Shown in pieces: positions 12,666-23,321 of a stretch of DNA of 64,000 nt. Position numbers and translations under genes: made by a program. Source of the DNA: Sarcocystis neurona (Eukaryota; Apicomplexa; Conoidasida; Eucoccidiorida; Sarcocystidae); the NCBI GenBank assembly GCA_000727475.1, contig KL647291.1:3269434-3333433 (forward strand), given 5' to 3'. Under the pieces are notes generated by a model, which saw only the letters and a program-made list of their open reading frames with translations, made no database searches and was not told the origin of the DNA. Numbering within the stretch: the stretch's first letter is position 1; every line of letters starts with the position of its first letter.

Positions 12666-13203
12666 ATGCTGGAGGACTGTGTGGTAAGGCACTATTGTCA
12701 GGCTGCCAGCGCAGTCAAAGGAGAATGTATGTGGCGCGTGTACGTCGACAAAGTAAATCGAAGCGTAATATGGGAGACATGGAAGTGCTTTGGAAACGAC
12801 ACCTCCGGGCGCGTCCTACCTCCACTGTACTCGCTGTCACGACTCTTCGGAACGCGCGAGGTGTTTTTAAGCTGCTTCCTGCAGAAGAAACACCAGCTTA
12901 CAGGCACAGAGCAGGTTGCTCGTTTCCTCAGTTTGTCACACGTAGTGAAAGTCAGGAAGACGGAGCGTGCAAGCGGAGCGTCGCAGATAAGAGAGTAAGA
13001 GTGGCTTTTACACCTGATAGTGTTATTCTACATTGTATGGATCCTGTCCGCTCTGTTAGCCGGTGCGCCAGCGAGTCCAGTGCACCTCACCTGAGCATGA
13101 ACCACTGCAGCTCGCCGCCAGTGGTCGTACCGTTCAGAATTCGGTGGCACTTTTTCTGCCATATTCAAAAAATGAATCAACAAGAAAGAGAGCCTCTTTG
13201 AGT
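12666..13203 (+). pseudogene. Possible frame-broken SRS-domain relic
   Basis: Two overlapping plus-strand frames (12666-12998 and 12695-13201) each carry pieces in the style of an SRS domain. In the second frame, residues from about 12.97 kb read CKRSVADKRVRVAFTP and then DSVILHC. That is the spacing of the first Cys, beta strand and second Cys in SRS domains. Further on, WHFFCHIQK resembles the late strand with its Cys. The distance between the two parts is only about half of a full domain, and the first frame holds other Cys-bearing pieces, so a deletion or frameshift is likely. No signal peptide or GPI tail is present. It has the same orientation as the intact SRS gene 1.2 kb upstream. The call is by eye and weak. 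Confidence 0.25.
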
Positions 13204-14704
13204 AAGTCACACCTTTCTAGTCTCATGCTGTGAAGCTATTTCTCCGTGAGTCAGAGTGTCCAGCTTTCCTGTCTGAGGCAGTTCCAAGTCCCTTCTCGGT
13301 GTTGACCTGCCCTCACCAGAAGAACGGCCTCTCAAAGAGTCACACGTGATTTCCTGCATGGTCTACGCTGTAGGTTTTTACGTGGTACGGAAGAACGTGG
13401 CTTTCTCAGTGTTGGCTTCTGGAACAGCAGAAAGGCTTGCCACAATTAGATGTGCTACCGTTTTGTTATGCTAGTAGACAGAGCCGACAATGGTGGAGTT
13501 CCCTCCAGCACATCCACAGCACACGAAACGAGTTTACCACGCTCAAACCGAAACAACAGGGACAGTGCATTTTTCGCATGTTATTGACTCGGCACAACAA
13601 AACACTCGTTTGTCTCAAACACTGAATGCCACTTCGAAAACAACGAGTTCCGCAGGACACCTGTCGGGCGAACGCGTCTCCTGACGAGTTCACAGCAGTG
13701 CTAGAAAACTCGGCGTAACTCGTCTGCGTTCGCGCGGATACGCACGGAAGTGGGGATGGTCCTACAGGTACGTACGTGGGCATGTGCACACATGGACTAG
13801 ACGCTGAGACAGAGAAAGGTGAAGCAAGTAAGGGGACGCCATAACGATACCACTGACAAATGTTGTGCGGTGGCATTCCTGCAGCTGGTGAAAACTCAGC
13901 GCTCTGTGGCAGTCACGTGTACGTTGCCGTGTGCTCCAGAGGTGAGAAGTGAGGTCAAAGGTTGCTGTTAATGTGCCAGCGCAGAAGCCATAGATTCCTA
14001 CAGCTATGTGTCGTAGTACAAGGCCTTTACATTCCTGCAGCCCTGAGCGTTTGAGGGCGCGTTCACGACCACAGGAGGTAAGGAAAGGTAATTGTGCAAG
14101 TTACTCCCTTCGATGTGACGAGATAATCAAAAACATACCCGTCAACCACAAATATTTTCCAGACAAGGACCTGGGAGCCTCTGCCATCGAAGCGAGACAT
14201 TCTGATGCCGTTGACTTCGTAGTGATCTCTTCCTCAGATACTTTCGAGCAGAACACTCGAAGTGAAGTCGATCAAATAATGTAAGACGAGATGAGCTCAA
14301 AGGTATTTTCTCTCTCGGTACAAAGGAGGCACAGGTGTACCACAGACGAAAACGTGGGACTGGCTGTTGGTGCCGCGACAACGTAGCTGAACCAAAAAAG
14401 CACTTCCGAATGTGCTAGAAGTGTCCACCGTAGCGCAGAACGTCTCAGTGCATTAGACTGAAAGTATCATCATACACCTCACAGCGCACCGAAAGCCGCC
14501 CAGTGACAGCAGTAAACGCGACTTCCACTTCTGCCGGCATTCCGGTGCGACCGCTGTATCTCACTTTACTGCCCGCTGAGATCACTTCTTCAATGCAGAT
14601 CAAATGCACAGCTTCTTAGAGTTTTCGATGTACATACACGCCGCAGACGTACTAAAATAATGGGTCGGCTCCCCTCCCATGCTACAGAGTCGGGACAGAT
14701 ATTC

Positions 14705-14890
14705 GACACTCTCTGACATCACGCGTGTATTTTTGTATAGACCGGTGCCGCCGCGCTATCCTGACAGAGCGCTTCATTCGACACACGTATGCGGACGCGC
14801 TCATATACACTCTCTGAGATTACGCGTTTATTTCCGCATTGACCGGCGCGGTCGGCGCTATCCTGACGGAGCGCTCCATTTGATATACCC
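14705..14890. repeat. Two-copy direct repeat, offset about 101 bp
   Basis: A segment of about 84 bases starting at 14705 (ACACTCTCTGA, later CTATCCTGACAGAGCGCTTC) recurs at 14806 with point changes (ACACTCTCTGA, CTATCCTGACGGAGCGCTCC). The copies are adjacent and diverged, so this is an old tandem duplication. No gene overlaps it. Confidence 0.75.
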
Positions 14891-15507
14891 ATAGTGACAT
14901 GCCCCCTTCCGTGACCAGTCTTTTGAACAAGAAATGGATTTGCGATATGCAAAATTGTATACTTGTGGAAATCGCTTCGGGCGTCTACACACTGTATCAC
15001 AGACGGCACAGCAGCACGATTTACGTTTATACATATATATATACACACATATCCATGTATATACGTGCGTCCACGAATGGTGGCAGACGTACGTCGTTCT
15101 TCGTTCCTAATTTACTACGACGTACCAGAGAACTGAAGGACAAGTTGGTTTTTATGCGTTGCGCCAGTTTTTCTGTGTACAAACAGTCTGCGCCTTGAGG
15201 ACTACCAGCACTTGGAGGCTGGTAAGCGTTACAGCATTCGTAGCCGACTGCTACTGAGTTGTACATTGTTTATTCTCTCTCTCTCCCTCTCACACACACA
15301 CACGTGTCATTCCAATTAATTACAGAGGAAGTGTGTAGAATGCAGACGGCTTGAAATTACACTGAGAAACGCGAGTCTTCTTCCGTCACACCGTAAAGTA
15401 GCGAAGAAGAGACACCTGCGCTCGCAAGTGTAGTTTACAAATACAGCGCATTATGTCCGGACAGCATTTATGTGCATACATATGCACGTAGAAGCATGAA
15501 ATTCTAA

Positions 15508-18500
15508 TCACGTGCGCTGGACTCCGGTACAGCAGCTGCTGTGCCTGCTTCGTTTCCGCGGAGCCGTAGGAGACAGTAGAACACTCGAGTATGATTCTTC
15601 GCTTCCTAGATATTGTGGCCGTTTCGACGGGTAAAAAAATTCGCATGCTGCTTCTAATGATGGACTGTGTCGTTGCAGTGCTTCCGAACCTTCCTCCGAT
15701 ATGTCTGCTACCGTACCAAGGCACCATTCTACAGTTTCGCCGCTTCGCTGCTGCCACTGCTGTTGCTGCGTGACTGTCTTGTCTTTTGTGTATTTCCCGA
15801 TTTCGCGTTCTTCATCAACCGGTTCTACGGGCAAGCTTCCCCCGGCGCCATCCTCCACTACTTTCTCCTTATCCAAGGGAGCAGGAAAAACCCACGCTGC
15901 AGGGTGCCTTGATTCAAGAGACGCACAATGCAGCTTTCTGCCCCGTAAAAGCAAGTGAGAGGTCTGGTACTGTGCTGCGTGTGCCTGCCTCAGTTGCTGC
16001 AGTAACGGTTTTCGCATGGTCATGAGTTTCCGTAACACTGCTTCTTCGACATCTTCCTCCGCCTCGCTCCGTAGTAATGCGACCTGCGCGGCTCTCACTT
16101 GTTGCTGAAACAGCAGCTCCTTCTCTATGCATATTAAGCCTAAATACCAGTAATACGCTCTCCACAGCGGACAAACACTTCCTCTGTCCGCAGCAGAACA
16201 GTCGTTCGTTCTTCTACGCAGTGAATATCTTTGCCTACAACTTCTGCTACTGGAATTCTTACTGGCGGGGCTTTCGCTACAGCTTTTGTTGCTGCCTCTA
16301 GCGCTCCCGCAGTCGCGCGCGCTTCGTCGGCTGCAGCAACTGCTGCTTTCACAAGTGGTGGTGGTGCTACGCTGGTACCTCCGACTTCTCCACCGATCTT
16401 CCCTACAGCGCGGCCACGCAGAAAAAGCAGAGGAATCGCCAGTAGCCAGCGGCTGCTGCAGCAATGCTATCTGCTGCTCTAGCAGTGTCTTCGCTCTTCC
16501 CACCGTAACGCATTCCCTCAAAAGCAAAGCAGAGGGATGCCAGCTGTGTGCAAAACAATCCGCAGGCGCTGCTCTACACACGGCAAGAGATGAAAGCGAG
16601 GCCGCAGCACTCCCGCTGGCAGACTCTCGCTGCGTGCGATCCTTTGCCGTTACACTGAAATCAACTTTTCCGCTCTGCGTCTGCTGCTGCTTCCCAGTGT
16701 CGTCTGCCGCCGCCGAGTTTGGCAGCGTCTTCGTTGTTGCTGCTGCTGAGATAGAGGCTCGCTTCTTTTTGTGGTGGCGGCAGTGGAACGCGTGGCACAG
16801 CGCGTCTTCTGGATCGGCACTTCCTAGAGGACAACGTGTGATCGAAAATCTGCAGCGGTCACTTCTCTCCTCTGCTTTCAAAAAAGACTTTAACCCTGTC
16901 CCATCGCTCGTATCCATGTACGTGTCACTCCCCAACACGCCAGCGTCACTTCTACAACTGCTCTGATTGCCCGTCCAGCACCCAGGAGCAGTGACTTCGT
17001 TGCACTGCAGAAGACACCCCCTTGAAAGCGGGCTTTGTAGACATTCGACATTGGTGTGACCGCTGCTGCTGCTACCGTGTTTGTTCGAGCCGCTACTGGT
17101 GCGTATATCGCTGCTTCCACCCTTGCAGCTCTCGCCGCTCTCTCGTCCTTCTTCTTCCACCCGTGTGCTGGTGCCCGTGCTGCTGCTTGCAACATCGCTG
17201 CCCACTCCTATATTCGGAAATGCACTGCCGGTCCTGGCGCTGCCCGTGTTCCCCCCGCTGCCATAGTCGGCGCCACTGAGGTCCCTGCTACTCGGCTCAT
17301 AAGAGCACGACTCTCGCTGCAGCAGCCAGCGCAGAACAGCTGCGTAGTCAGCAGCAGCCGCTCGCTGCAGCCTCTCCTGCAGGCCTCGGAGCTGCTGCAG
17401 TACAAACACGCGCAGCGCTGTCACTACAGCTCCAACCTCGAGTTCTTGCACTTCCCGCTGCCGCCCCTGCTGCTCACACGAACCAAGCACAGTAACTTGC
17501 TTCACCAGCTGTCGAACATGTTGCTGCTGTTGTTCGAAACTGCGCTGCCCCTGCACTTCTGCCTTCGGCCGAAGCCGCTGCGGTGCAGTGTGCTGTTGCT
17601 GCTGCTCTTGTGGAGGTGTGCCCAGCTTTTGTACGTGTTGCTGCAGCTGCTGTTGCATCTGCGTCTCTTCCATCCCCTGCTGAGTCTGCTGAATCGAGGC
17701 TCGCTTTGTCTCTTGCTTGGCTGTAATACCATAGCACTGCGCATTACGCAGGACCTGCAGCGATGAAAACAAGTAATCGACCACTTTGTCTGTAGCTCCC
17801 TGGTGCGGATACCGCAGCAGGAAGGCTAGCTGTTCCAACACGTGCTGCTGCATCTGTCGGATCTCTGACCACTCTATATCTTTGTAACTATTTTTCTTTC
17901 CGTCTTTCTGCTGTTGCACCACGGAAAATCCACGCGCCTGCACCCGTCTTCTGCAGCAGAAAACAGAGACGCCTTTCCTGTGATGCTGCTGGATATGCCG
18001 TTGCCGCTCAAGGTGGAGCTGAGGTAGACACTTCTTTATGTGACGGGCTTTCTGTTGCGTTTGCTGATGTTTACTTTGTTCCCGCTCCTGTATTGGTTCT
18101 CGCGGTCTTGTGGCCTGCCACCGTTGCTGCTGGAGGGGCACCAACTGTTGCTGTTGAGCGTGCCCCTGCCGTTGCGGCCGCTTCTGCTCCTGTGATTGCT
18201 GCTGCTGTTCAATGTGGTGCCGCTGTTCCGTTTGCTGCTGCTCCTGCAACTGTGGCCTGTAAGGTGTCTGCACCACTTTAAGAAAAGGCAACATCGTAAA
18301 GTGTCGCTTTGCTTTGGCTTCGGAAGGTGGTGTCTCCGGTAGAATAGACACCCGCGGTTGCTGCAGCAGCACGGCAGCAGCGGCAGCTTCCTCAGCAGAC
18401 CGTCCTTCGTTTCGAAGGCGGTGTACAAGCTGCAGCTGTTGCAGGCGGAGAATCTGGGCGAGCAGCAGCTGCTGGAGATCTTCGTCTGCGGCAGCATCTG

Positions 18501-20581
18501 CTGCGTGCTGGTGCAGCGTTGTTGTTGTTAGCTGCTCCTGCAGCAGCACCAGTTGCTGCCGGAGCAGCTGCTCCAGCTGCTCCACCTCGTGGTGCATTTC
18601 TCCCCCGTCAGCTTGCAGCAGCGGCAGATTCAAGCACAGCAGCAGCTGCAAAACAGGCAGACGCTGCTGCTGCAGACGTAGCAGTAGCCACCCTTTCGCT
18701 TTCGTGTATGCGGAGGTGCGGGCAGCAGGCAGCACAGGGAACGAGCTTTCAATCCATCGGAAACGCCATATCCTTTCATTCCATTCAACAAGAGGGACAG
18801 CGGTAACGAGACTTGTGCTGCAGCTGCTGGTTTTTCCCTGTCGCTTACCTTGCCTGTTGCTGCCCTGCCGCCGCCACGCCTGCGGGACGGACAGCAGCTG
18901 CACCTGTTCCTGCTGCTGCGGCTGCTGCTCGTGCTGCCGCAGCTGCTGCCTCTGCGGCCCTTGATCCAGTACCTGGTGCCGCTGCTGCCCTGCCAGATGG
19001 CGATGGGGCCGCTGCTGCATTTCCACCAGTTGCTGCGGCTGCGAGATTGCCCTCTGAAAATACTGGCGGTTCAGGCGGACCTGCAGCAGCTGTGCGCGCC
19101 ACTCTTCCGTCTCACCGCCGCCGCTGCTGCTGCCACTTGGTTGCCCTTTGCGTTCCGCAGCGCAGAGCCACAACAGAGGCGGGCCAGCGTCTTGGCGTGT
19201 CTCCCGTGATGAAAGGGCACTGCTGCTGCAGGCTGCTTCTTCGGCTTCCTTGCTGCTTCCGTCCGTCCCACCACAAGCCTTCAACCTGTTGCTGCTCCTC
19301 CTACCGCTGCTGCTGTTGCCACTACCCCTGCACGTGTTGTTACGGCGGCTGCTCCTGCGCCAATTGCCGTTGCTGCAGTTGCTGCCGCATCTGCTGCTGC
19401 TGCTGCGACTGTTGGCCCCCCCCCTGATGCTCCTGGTAGTCGTCGTCTCCAAGCAGCAACTCCCCTCGGCAGATGGGGCGTTCCCTACTCTGTTGCGTTT
19501 GTTGTGCGCGCGACGTGTGGAGCTGCTGTTGGTGCTGTCGGTACTTCCGCTCTGTGCATTCCCTTTCATCAAAACATGGAGCCGCTGCGGAAGCAGTAAT
19601 TTTCGCGACGCTCGCCTGCATGCAACGTCATGCAGTAGCAGCAGCTTCTCCAACTGCTGCTGCAAGTCCTCCTGAAGGGCCATCACCACCTGCTGCTGCT
19701 GCTTCTGCCGTGTCTGCGTTACTAAGACAGCACCTTCACCGCTTCCTGCGTTCTGCTGCTCTGTAGACTCTGCCGCAACAACAGCTGCAATATATGAGTC
19801 CAGCTTTCTAAGCAATCTTTCACGTGTCTCATGCCAGCACTGTCGCTGCTCCTCTCTCTCTTGCTGCTGCTGCTGCTGTTGCTGTTGCTGTTCCCCTTCT
19901 TCCCCTTGCTGTTCTGCTTCCCCGTTGTGCTCCTGCTGCAAGGCGCGGCAGTGTTCACACAGCAAACCGCAAGCGTCTTCTCGCGCATTCTCTGCTACAC
20001 CCGTTTTATCGCTTCTTTTCTCTACTTCGTCTTCTTTCAATCTTTCCTCTCGTTCCATCAGTGCTTCTTCCTCTTCTAACTGCTCTTCTTTTCGAAATTT
20101 ACTGCAGAGGTGCATCCCACCCCGAGCTTCGCGCGCAGCAGACCGAACTTCCCTGCTCCTGTGTTGCTGCACTACATTGTATTTCCTTTCGTCGCTGCCC
20201 GCTCTCTTTTTTTCTCCTTCTTCAAAGGTGTCTGACCCAGTATCACTCGTCTTTTTGCTGTTGCTGTTGCTGCTGCTGCTGTTGCTGCGGCTGCTGCTGC
20301 TGTTGCTGCTGCTGCTGTTGCTGCTCTTGCTGTTGCAGCTGCTGCTGCCGTCGCTGCTACTCCTGTCTCCTGTTGCTGCTGCCCCCCGACGCATGTGACG
20401 CCGCAGCAGCTGCTGCTGCTTGTGCACCCACGCGCGCTGCAGCTGCTTATCCCACGCGTGCTGCGCTGCTCTGTCCGCGAGCTACAACGAACCACATAAA
20501 ACATCACACCCATTCCAGCAGCTTTCCTCCATCTGGCAAGAAACTCAAACATCTTCGTGTAGCAAAATGCGCACTCTTCAT
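15508..20581 (-). CDS. Very large Gln/Ser/Ala-rich protein of unknown function
   Basis: The reverse-strand frame 20481-15508 is open for about 1,657 codons. It has no ATG near its left edge, and an AG acceptor (GTTGTAG) sits at 20488-20482. A short upstream exon starting at ATG 20581 and ending in TGG at 20510 joins it in phase if the 28 bases 20509-20482 (GTGTGA...TGTAG) are an intron. Order of parts: Ser runs (about 20.35-20.25 kb), an acidic charged helix, long Gln runs, a mixed block near 18.7 kb containing VEWNERIWRFRWIESS, more Gln-rich coiled sequence, a block near 17.85 kb (EWSEIRQMQQHVLEQLAFLL), Ser/Gly-rich linker, and a C-terminal block near 16.15-15.9 kb containing LGLICIEKELLFQQQ and LRKLMTMRKPLLQQLRQ. 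The non-repetitive blocks look conserved but match no domain I recognise. Nuclear Gln-rich scaffolds have this look. Internal introns cannot be excluded. Confidence 0.6.
20482..20509 (-). other. Candidate 28-nt mini-intron (GT...AG)
   Basis: On the minus strand the segment begins GTGTGATG and ends TTGTAG. The frame before it ends on the complete codon TGG (20512-20510). The frame after it opens with CTC (20481-20479) directly behind an in-frame TAG formed by the acceptor. Removing the 28 bases joins the two frames in phase. Read through, the upstream frame would stop at once. Such a length is far below usual coccidian introns, so a longer intron using other sites is the main alternative. Confidence 0.3.
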
Positions 20582-20611
20582 TGCCTTCCCAAACGTTCGC
20601 TCACTCTTCAA

Positions 20612-23321
20612 CTGCAGACACCCACCTGCACGTATATAATCCATTTCTACATACAAGCGCATATACATATATATAAACGCGTATGTACACATATGTAGAA
20701 TATATATCTTCGTGTATATATACATTCATTCGGTCTTCAAGTGCACACCGACCTACACATAGGTACACCTCTACGTACACATGTACACAGATACACATAC
20801 GCATCTGCGTATACACACGCATACATACATATGTACACATATATACGTATATATCATTGTATGCAACGTTTACATGCAAGTGCAAAGCGACGTACGCATA
20901 CATATCACCGGTCTCTGCACACGTTAAGTGCATACACAGATGCATGTATTTATACTTGCATATATATATATGGTATACACACATGCATATATTTATACAT
21001 ATATATCCCCGCATCACATACATATATGCGCGTACATGAACGTGTGCGCACACGCACATAGAAACACGCACACACAGACACAGATACACCTGTCTTCTCC
21101 GCGCCTCGTTTTATATATCCCTGCCTGCGCAGCAGACTTGGTGACGAAGCAGCAGCAGGAGCCTCGTCGACTTGTTCGGAGAAACAGCAAAAAACACTCC
21201 GTGAGCACACGCAGGCAGAAGGGCATTTCTCGACACTTCGACGACACGCAGACGCTTCTGAGAAATGCCGTGGAACAGCTACTGCCGTCCCTCCCGCGTT
21301 GCCTCTCCGAAGAAGGAGCAGCAGCAGCAAGAAGCTGATCTGCTGTTCCTGCAGCAGGTGGACTGCCTTCTTTCAGGCCTTTTCTATCTCACACAGATGC
21401 CTCACCCTCCGCCGACAGGATTACCTCGCCAGAAACTCACGTAAACATGAACGAAGAAAACAGAGGCGTGCAGATATCTATACAAGTGGAGGCGTAGACG
21501 TTGGCAACTCCACATGTATGTTGCACGTGTAGATGAACCAGGCGTCACCAACTGAGTACTCCTACGTATACCCTTATATATACACGTACGTATGCGCGTC
21601 TCCACGCATGCTGCAGGTTTCCACGACATGCATAGACAGCGAGAGAGGAGAAAGCGACAAAGAGAGGAGAACGATACAGAGAGGAACAGAAAGGGCGTGA
21701 TCAAGAGAAGAAGAAGGGAGCAGCAGACAGGAGGAAGGGAGAAGGAGAGAGAGATACATGTACGTGGATCATAAAACTCCACACGTATGCATGTGTATGG
21801 ACATCCCCCGTCTGAACGGCGCGGAAACATACTCCTCCTGTACACACACCTATGCGAGAATATATAACACGGGGTGTATACATAGGGCATATGTTTCCAC
21901 AAAGCAACAAATACTTCGCATCAAGTGTGCTGCTGAATTAGTACATTGCTGAGGCGCCGTGAACATAAGTCCTTACCCTACGTCGCCCGAACACTCCCTT
22001 GCAGCTACGTAGGGACAGCTCTGCTGGAGTTCTCACTAGAACTCAATGGAGGATACATATATGTGTGTATTTGGAGGATACATGTGTGTACATGTGTGTA
22101 CACACATGTACACGTTTATATGTGTATGTTTTACATGTATTGTTCACATACATATACGTGTATGTATGTATATATGTTTGTGTGTTTATTGTGCACATAT
22201 ATGCATATATAAATATATGTGTGTATACACGTTTGTGTATTTGCTGCTTACATGAATATATAAATGTTTTTCATGGGTTGTTCACACACATATATTTGTA
22301 CACAACACACACAGGATTATCCATCCACTGCTGCAAGTACACGTGTAGTCCTCCACACGTGCTACTGCTGCGCGTCTATGTGAAGGCGCACCACTTGCGA
22401 GGCTGTCAACGCAGTGTACACACACCTGAAAACGAGAGACACGTCCGACAGAAGACCAGCAAAGAATGAGCTCGAAAAATGGACGCCAAGAAGAGAGTCG
22501 AAAAAGGAGGGAAGAGGCACACGTGGAAAAGAAAAAGAACCTAGCGTCTGGTAAAAACCGAAGAAAGGAGTGCCCTTCCCTTGCACACAAACGTTCCTAC
22601 CAAAGAGATCCCACTGACTACCCGCCGCATGCACGTTTTTTCTCCGTTCGAAAAAATGTTGACCCACGTGCTGCGCGCGGCCTCTACCCGAAGAAAAAGT
22701 ACATCTGCGCATTCTTCTCTCTCTCTGTCTTTTCTAACTTGGGACGTATCTCTCCCTTTGCCCGTCCGCATGCACACACGTACACAGATGCAAGAAAGAG
22801 GCAGAAAGAGAGACAGAGACAGACAGGGGAAGCGCACCCGTCGAGACATCAGTTTAAAATGATAATTCGGATTTGTCTCTCTCTCTCTCTCTGTATATAT
22901 AGACACACACATATGTATACATAGACCAAAACAAGCGCGCGAGCACACGACGTCCCCGTAAATATATGCGTAGACGTATAAAACGTGTACATAAGGAGAA
23001 ATATATGAGGATACACACCAAGATGTCTTACTACTTGCCCGTCTTCCTCTGTATACACACGTATACCGATATCTAGGCCTAGGCGCATAGGCAGACACCT
23101 GTATACTATCTTAATAGATATGTATATATATATATACATCTGTAGAGAGAGAGCAATAAATATATATATATATATGTTTCTCTATCTTTCTCTCTTTCTC
23201 CCAACATCTACGGAAGATAAAGGGGGACCCCGGTTTGAGAGTAGACAAATGCTTTTCTGTTAAATGCACCACAGCACCTCAAGAGAGACTCGCGATAGAT
23301 ACGTGTACACATGATCTGGGT
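20612..23321. other. Intergenic simple-repeat spacer
   Basis: About 2.7 kb between two reverse-strand genes. It is dominated by interspersed TA, CA/TG and GTAC-rich runs (about 20.63-21.1 and 22.05-22.3 kb), a purine-rich GA stretch (21.63-21.76 kb) and CT/TA runs (22.87-23.2 kb). Translated frames are Tyr/Ile/Cys-rich artefacts of TAYA repeats. No gene or RNA is recognised. Confidence 0.6.

Larger units (their letters stand above)
11515..15507. other. 3' flank of the SRS gene and low-repeat stretch
   Basis: The first few hundred bases after the stop should be the 3' UTR. An AT-rich ATAAAATATAT stretch lies near 11.58 kb. A possible SRS relic lies at 12.67-13.2 kb and a duplicated segment at 14.7-14.9 kb (separate entries). 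The remaining frames are short and unrecognised. A short CT/CA microsatellite lies near 15.28-15.30 kb. The right end is the 3' flank of the reverse-strand gene ending at 15508. Confidence 0.45.

Noticed and set aside
14705..14890. CRISPR-like array
   Set aside because: Only two diverged adjacent copies with no spacers of constant length, in a eukaryotic genome.
20410..20611. HSA (helicase/SANT-associated) domain at the start of the large Gln-rich protein
   Set aside because: A few Trp and charged residues recall it, but the spacing does not hold and no SWI/SNF ATPase follows.
15591..20639. Many Leu-, Cys- or Ala-rich plus-strand frames of up to 271 codons
   Set aside because: They are the antisense of CAG runs in the reverse-strand gene; they contain no non-repetitive protein-like blocks.
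20601..21089. Tyr/Ile/Val/Cys-rich frames over TA/CA repeats, here and at 22, 37.6, 39.5, 46, 49.5-52.4, 54.6-55.2, 58.2-58.9 and 60.5-61.2 kb
   Set aside because: TATAYA-type microsatellites avoid stops in several frames at once; the peptides are repeat artefacts.
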